Below, in pieces: positions 32,201 through 34,182 of a DNA stretch of 34,182 nucleotides. The notes under the pieces were generated by a model, which made no database searches, had not been told where the DNA came from, and saw only the letters and a list, made by a program, of their open reading frames with translations. Position 1 is the first letter of the stretch. Every line of letters starts with the position of its first letter. This DNA is from Nitrospirota bacterium (GTDB lineage: Bacteria > Nitrospinota > Nitrospinia > SZUA-224): positions 1-34,182 of the forward strand of contig QIDP01000066.1 of NCBI GenBank assembly GCA_003229375.1, written 5' to 3'. Position numbers and translations under genes: made by a program.

Positions 32201-33827
32201 AAATCGCTTCATATTTTCCAATATTCAGATCCAGTGCCTTATTTTATGTTTATTAATCACATCTCTTTATCTCCTATCTTTTGTAAAAGAGATCAATGGT
32301 GATGGAATTGGATATGTAAGGAGAATAGAACAGGATACATGGCAAACTCTATTTCTGCCAGGGCATCTGATTTATTGTCCAATTGGATTGCTGCTTAAAG
32401 AGATGTGCGGTGTTATCGGGATAAATATCCCAACCCATGTTATTCTGAGAATCTTCAACTCCATCTTAGGGGGAATAGGAATTGCCCTGTTCTGTCTGGT
32501 GGTCTTTAGATATGTCAGATCAAATTTCCTGGCTATTGCTGCATCTGTTGGACTTGCAATCTCTTTTGGCTATTGGATACAGGGGATCGATGTTGAGACC
32601 TATATGCCTGCCATCTTTTTTCTTATTCTCTGCTTGTATTTACTCGAATCTGAATCCGGAACCCCATATCTGAATGGGTTTATATTGGGGCTTTCCCACT
32701 CACTTGCTGTCCTCTTTCATCTCAGTAATGTCCTGTTTTTTCCATTCGTGGTGACATACCTTTTTTTTCGACCATTCAGAGAAGGCGGATCGAGTAAAGA
32801 TGGACAAAAGGTTAGATTTTTTACCTATATAGTTACCTTTATCGGATTAACCGGATATGCGTATTACTATGTAATATTTCAGTTGATGGATATTTGCAGC
32901 CTTACCGGGGCATGGCAATGGATATTATCCTCAGCACATGAATTTAAAGATACCACCGGCCTTATAAATCTTATAAAGGCCTTTTACGGCTTTGCCAGAA
33001 GCATCATCTATGTAGAATTGATCTTTACCACGAGATGGGGGATAAATATAGCAATATTTTCCCTCATTACATTTCTATTGTCTCTGTTTACACTCTTTCT
33101 GGTAAAAAGAGGTAAAGATATCATAAATTGCTACAGGAATATATTAATATCCCTCTCTATCTGGATCATTCCTTATCTCCTGTTTGCCCTTTTTTTCTTT
33201 AGTGCTGACACAGAGAGGTGGGTCTTCATATTACCTGCACTCTGGTTGATCTTTGCCTTATCTATTACAACTACAACTACAAACAGCGATAATCAAATAA
33301 CCCTGAAACAAGGTTGGGGGATAATTATTATTTTGACGATCATCTTCAGCACAAATCTTGTCACAACTGTCTATCCAATGCACAAACAGGACTCCAGAAT
33401 TAAGAGGACAGCATTCATGGCAAGATATATTAAGGATGGGGATCTCATTATAACCCCGGGTCATGATCAGACAGATTTTGTCTGGCTCTATAATGGTATC
33501 AGGTGCGATGTGCTTCAACTAACCTACGTTGTTGGAGGCCTCAAAGAAGATAAGAACAGCATCTTTGAGTACATGGATAGGGAGATATACTATAAACTCT
33601 CTGCCGGACAAAGAATTTTTCTTATAAGGATATTTGATGACCCTAAAGATAGAGAGATGATATACGGATGGAAAGAGATCACCCCTCTTGGAATTACACC
33701 CCTGGATTTTGTTAGATATTTTTCAAAATATAACTGTACTCCAATCGCCTTTTACGAAAAGGAAGGACTTACTCTATGGGAACTATCCGGCCCAAGACCT
33801 CATATTTCAATCTATGCCTATCCCTAA
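32184..33827 (+). CDS. Multi-spanning membrane protein, GT-C glycosyltransferase-like (DUF2723-like)
   Basis: A 547-residue protein with about 11-12 hydrophobic helices in the first 420 residues and a soluble C-terminal domain of about 130 residues. The first loop after helix 1 has an acidic pair in EINGDGIGYV, where GT-C enzymes place their catalytic aspartate. The stretch GYWIQGIDVETYMPAIFFLILCLYLLE is like the DUF2723/protein O-mannosyltransferase group (QxxDVETY). I therefore infer a polyprenyl-phosphate sugar transferase, but this is tentative. The start is ATG 32184 (or 32187), preceded by GGCAAGG and overlapping the kinase end by 17 bases, so the two are co-translated; an earlier ATG 32130 would overlap by 71 bases. 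Confidence 0.7.
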   Translation: MMKENENRFIFSNIQIQCLILCLLITSLYLLSFVKEINGDGIGYVRRIEQDTWQTLFLPGHLIYCPIGLLLKEMCGVIGINIPTHVILRIFNSILGGIGIALFCLVVFRYVRSNFLAIAASVGLAISFGYWIQGIDVETYMPAIFFLILCLYLLESESGTPYLNGFILGLSHSLAVLFHLSNVLFFPFVVTYLFFRPFREGGSSKDGQKVRFFTYIVTFIGLTGYAYYYVIFQLMDICSLTGAWQWILSSAHEFKDTTGLINLIKAFYGFARSIIYVELIFTTRWGINIAIFSLITFLLSLFTLFLVKRGKDIINCYRNILISLSIWIIPYLLFALFFFSADTERWVFILPALWLIFALSITTTTTNSDNQITLKQGWGIIIILTIIFSTNLVTTVYPMHKQDSRIKRTAFMARYIKDGDLIITPGHDQTDFVWLYNGIRCDVLQLTYVVGGLKEDKNSIFEYMDREIYYKLSAGQRIFLIRIFDDPKDREMIYGWKEITPLGITPLDFVRYFSKYNCTPIAFYEKEGLTLWELSGPRPHISIYAYP

Positions 33828-33988
33828 TAATTTGGGTCTTCCGGAAATAGTGTTGAGAAAAAGAATATGCCTAATACATATACAAAGTTATATTTTGATC
33901 TTCTTTTATGTCGCCATAAAATTGACGAATCTCTTTTTCTTCTGCTTCCTTTAATTATATTTTCCCCTAACCTTTGTAGAAAATTGAC

Positions 33989-34061
33989 TCTGTCCTAATC
34001 ATCTATGAAAATATCTGTTTTATTAATCCCTCTTACCATTTATGACTGGAGTTAGGACAGA
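33989..34061. repeat. Inverted repeat TCTGTCCTAA/TTAGGACAGA
   Basis: Perfect 10-bp arms at 33989-33998 and 34052-34061 around 53 bases of AT-rich DNA without an ORF. It could be a small MITE-like element or a transcript hairpin. The gene-free stretch 33828-34182 has no other convincing gene. Confidence 0.55.
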
Positions 34062-34102
34062 TAGAAAGTTAAAATGAACAAAGACGATTTGTAATACCTG
34101 AA

Positions 34103-34149
34103 TCTTGCACGAATTTCATTAATTCTCGTGCAAGAAATTTCTTGCACGA
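34103..34149. repeat. Three alternating copies of TCTTGCACGA, including a 24-bp palindrome
   Basis: TCTTGCACGA at 34103-34112, its complement at 34126-34135, and again forward at 34140-34149. The second and third copies form a perfect 24-bp palindrome (half-site TCGTGCAAGAAA). The window ends 33 bases later, so the partner end of any element cannot be seen. Confidence 0.7.
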
Positions 34150-34182
34150 TTGTAAAGCTATTATAATCAGCAAGTTACAAAG

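Overview
The window looks like chromosomal DNA of an AT-rich, probably Gram-negative anaerobe. The grounds are a lipobox protein encoded next to a class A penicillin-binding protein, a DksA-type zinc-finger protein, TldE/PmbA, a DUF3047 protein, a short SecA ending in a SEC-C zinc tail, and a haem-binding histidine kinase. Pyruvoyl arginine decarboxylase beside a deoxyhypusine-synthase-like protein fits Nitrospirota, Brocadiales or Thermodesulfobacteriota-like lineages, but I cannot fix the phylum from sequence alone.

Layout. (1) 1-6569 (+): the 3' part of a type I-C CRISPR-Cas locus: the C-terminal part of cas8c, cas7, a foreign four-helix-bundle gene, cas4, cas1, cas2, a leader, and an array of 25 full repeats plus one decayed terminal repeat. 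cas3 and cas5 would lie upstream, out of view. (2) 6613-12233 (-): pncB-type nicotinate phosphoribosyltransferase, thiL, a DUF2062 protein, two CNNM/CorC-like transporters in tandem, and a small secreted protein. (3) 12411-14320 (+): two PIN-domain toxin-antitoxin pairs on either side of a small inverted-repeat element, then an IS4-type transposase scrap. (4) 14449-19243 (-): a large class A PBP followed by an overlapping lipoprotein gene. (5) 19516-26362 (+): YbgC-like thioesterase, DUF3047, GNAT (N-acetylglutamate synthase-like), pmbA, an M23 peptidase with a terminator, then secA. (6) 26440-30351 (-): nadE, pdaD, a DHS-like gene and a dksA-like gene, a possible polyamine/NAD cluster. (7) 30599-33827 (+): haem-sensing histidine kinase and a GT-C-like membrane protein. 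The last 350 bases carry only inverted repeats.

The most interesting signal is a population of small inverted-repeat elements, several of them visibly wrecks of four-helix-bundle (S23/23S-rRNA-IVS-type) genes. Two elements of about 150 and 177 bp (4042-4191 and 13204-13380, opposite orientation) share both ends but not their middles. Each keeps an N-terminus beginning MRD and the same C-terminus, so they look like independent internal-deletion derivatives of one parent. A third (23519-23729) has unrelated 31-bp terminal repeats but again encloses the start and end of a four-helix-bundle gene. A full-length gene of this kind, carrying its own repeat units, sits inside the cas operon. In all of these the stop codon of the (former) ORF lies within the terminal repeat. 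The cas region has been entered at least three times (cas7/cas4, cas1/cas2, cas2/leader). Separately, a 51-bp G/C-rich palindromic repeat with a 12-bp target duplication is inserted in frame in the PBP gene, and CRISPR spacers 1 and 4 are near-reverse-complements of each other, implying repeated sampling of related invaders at one locus.
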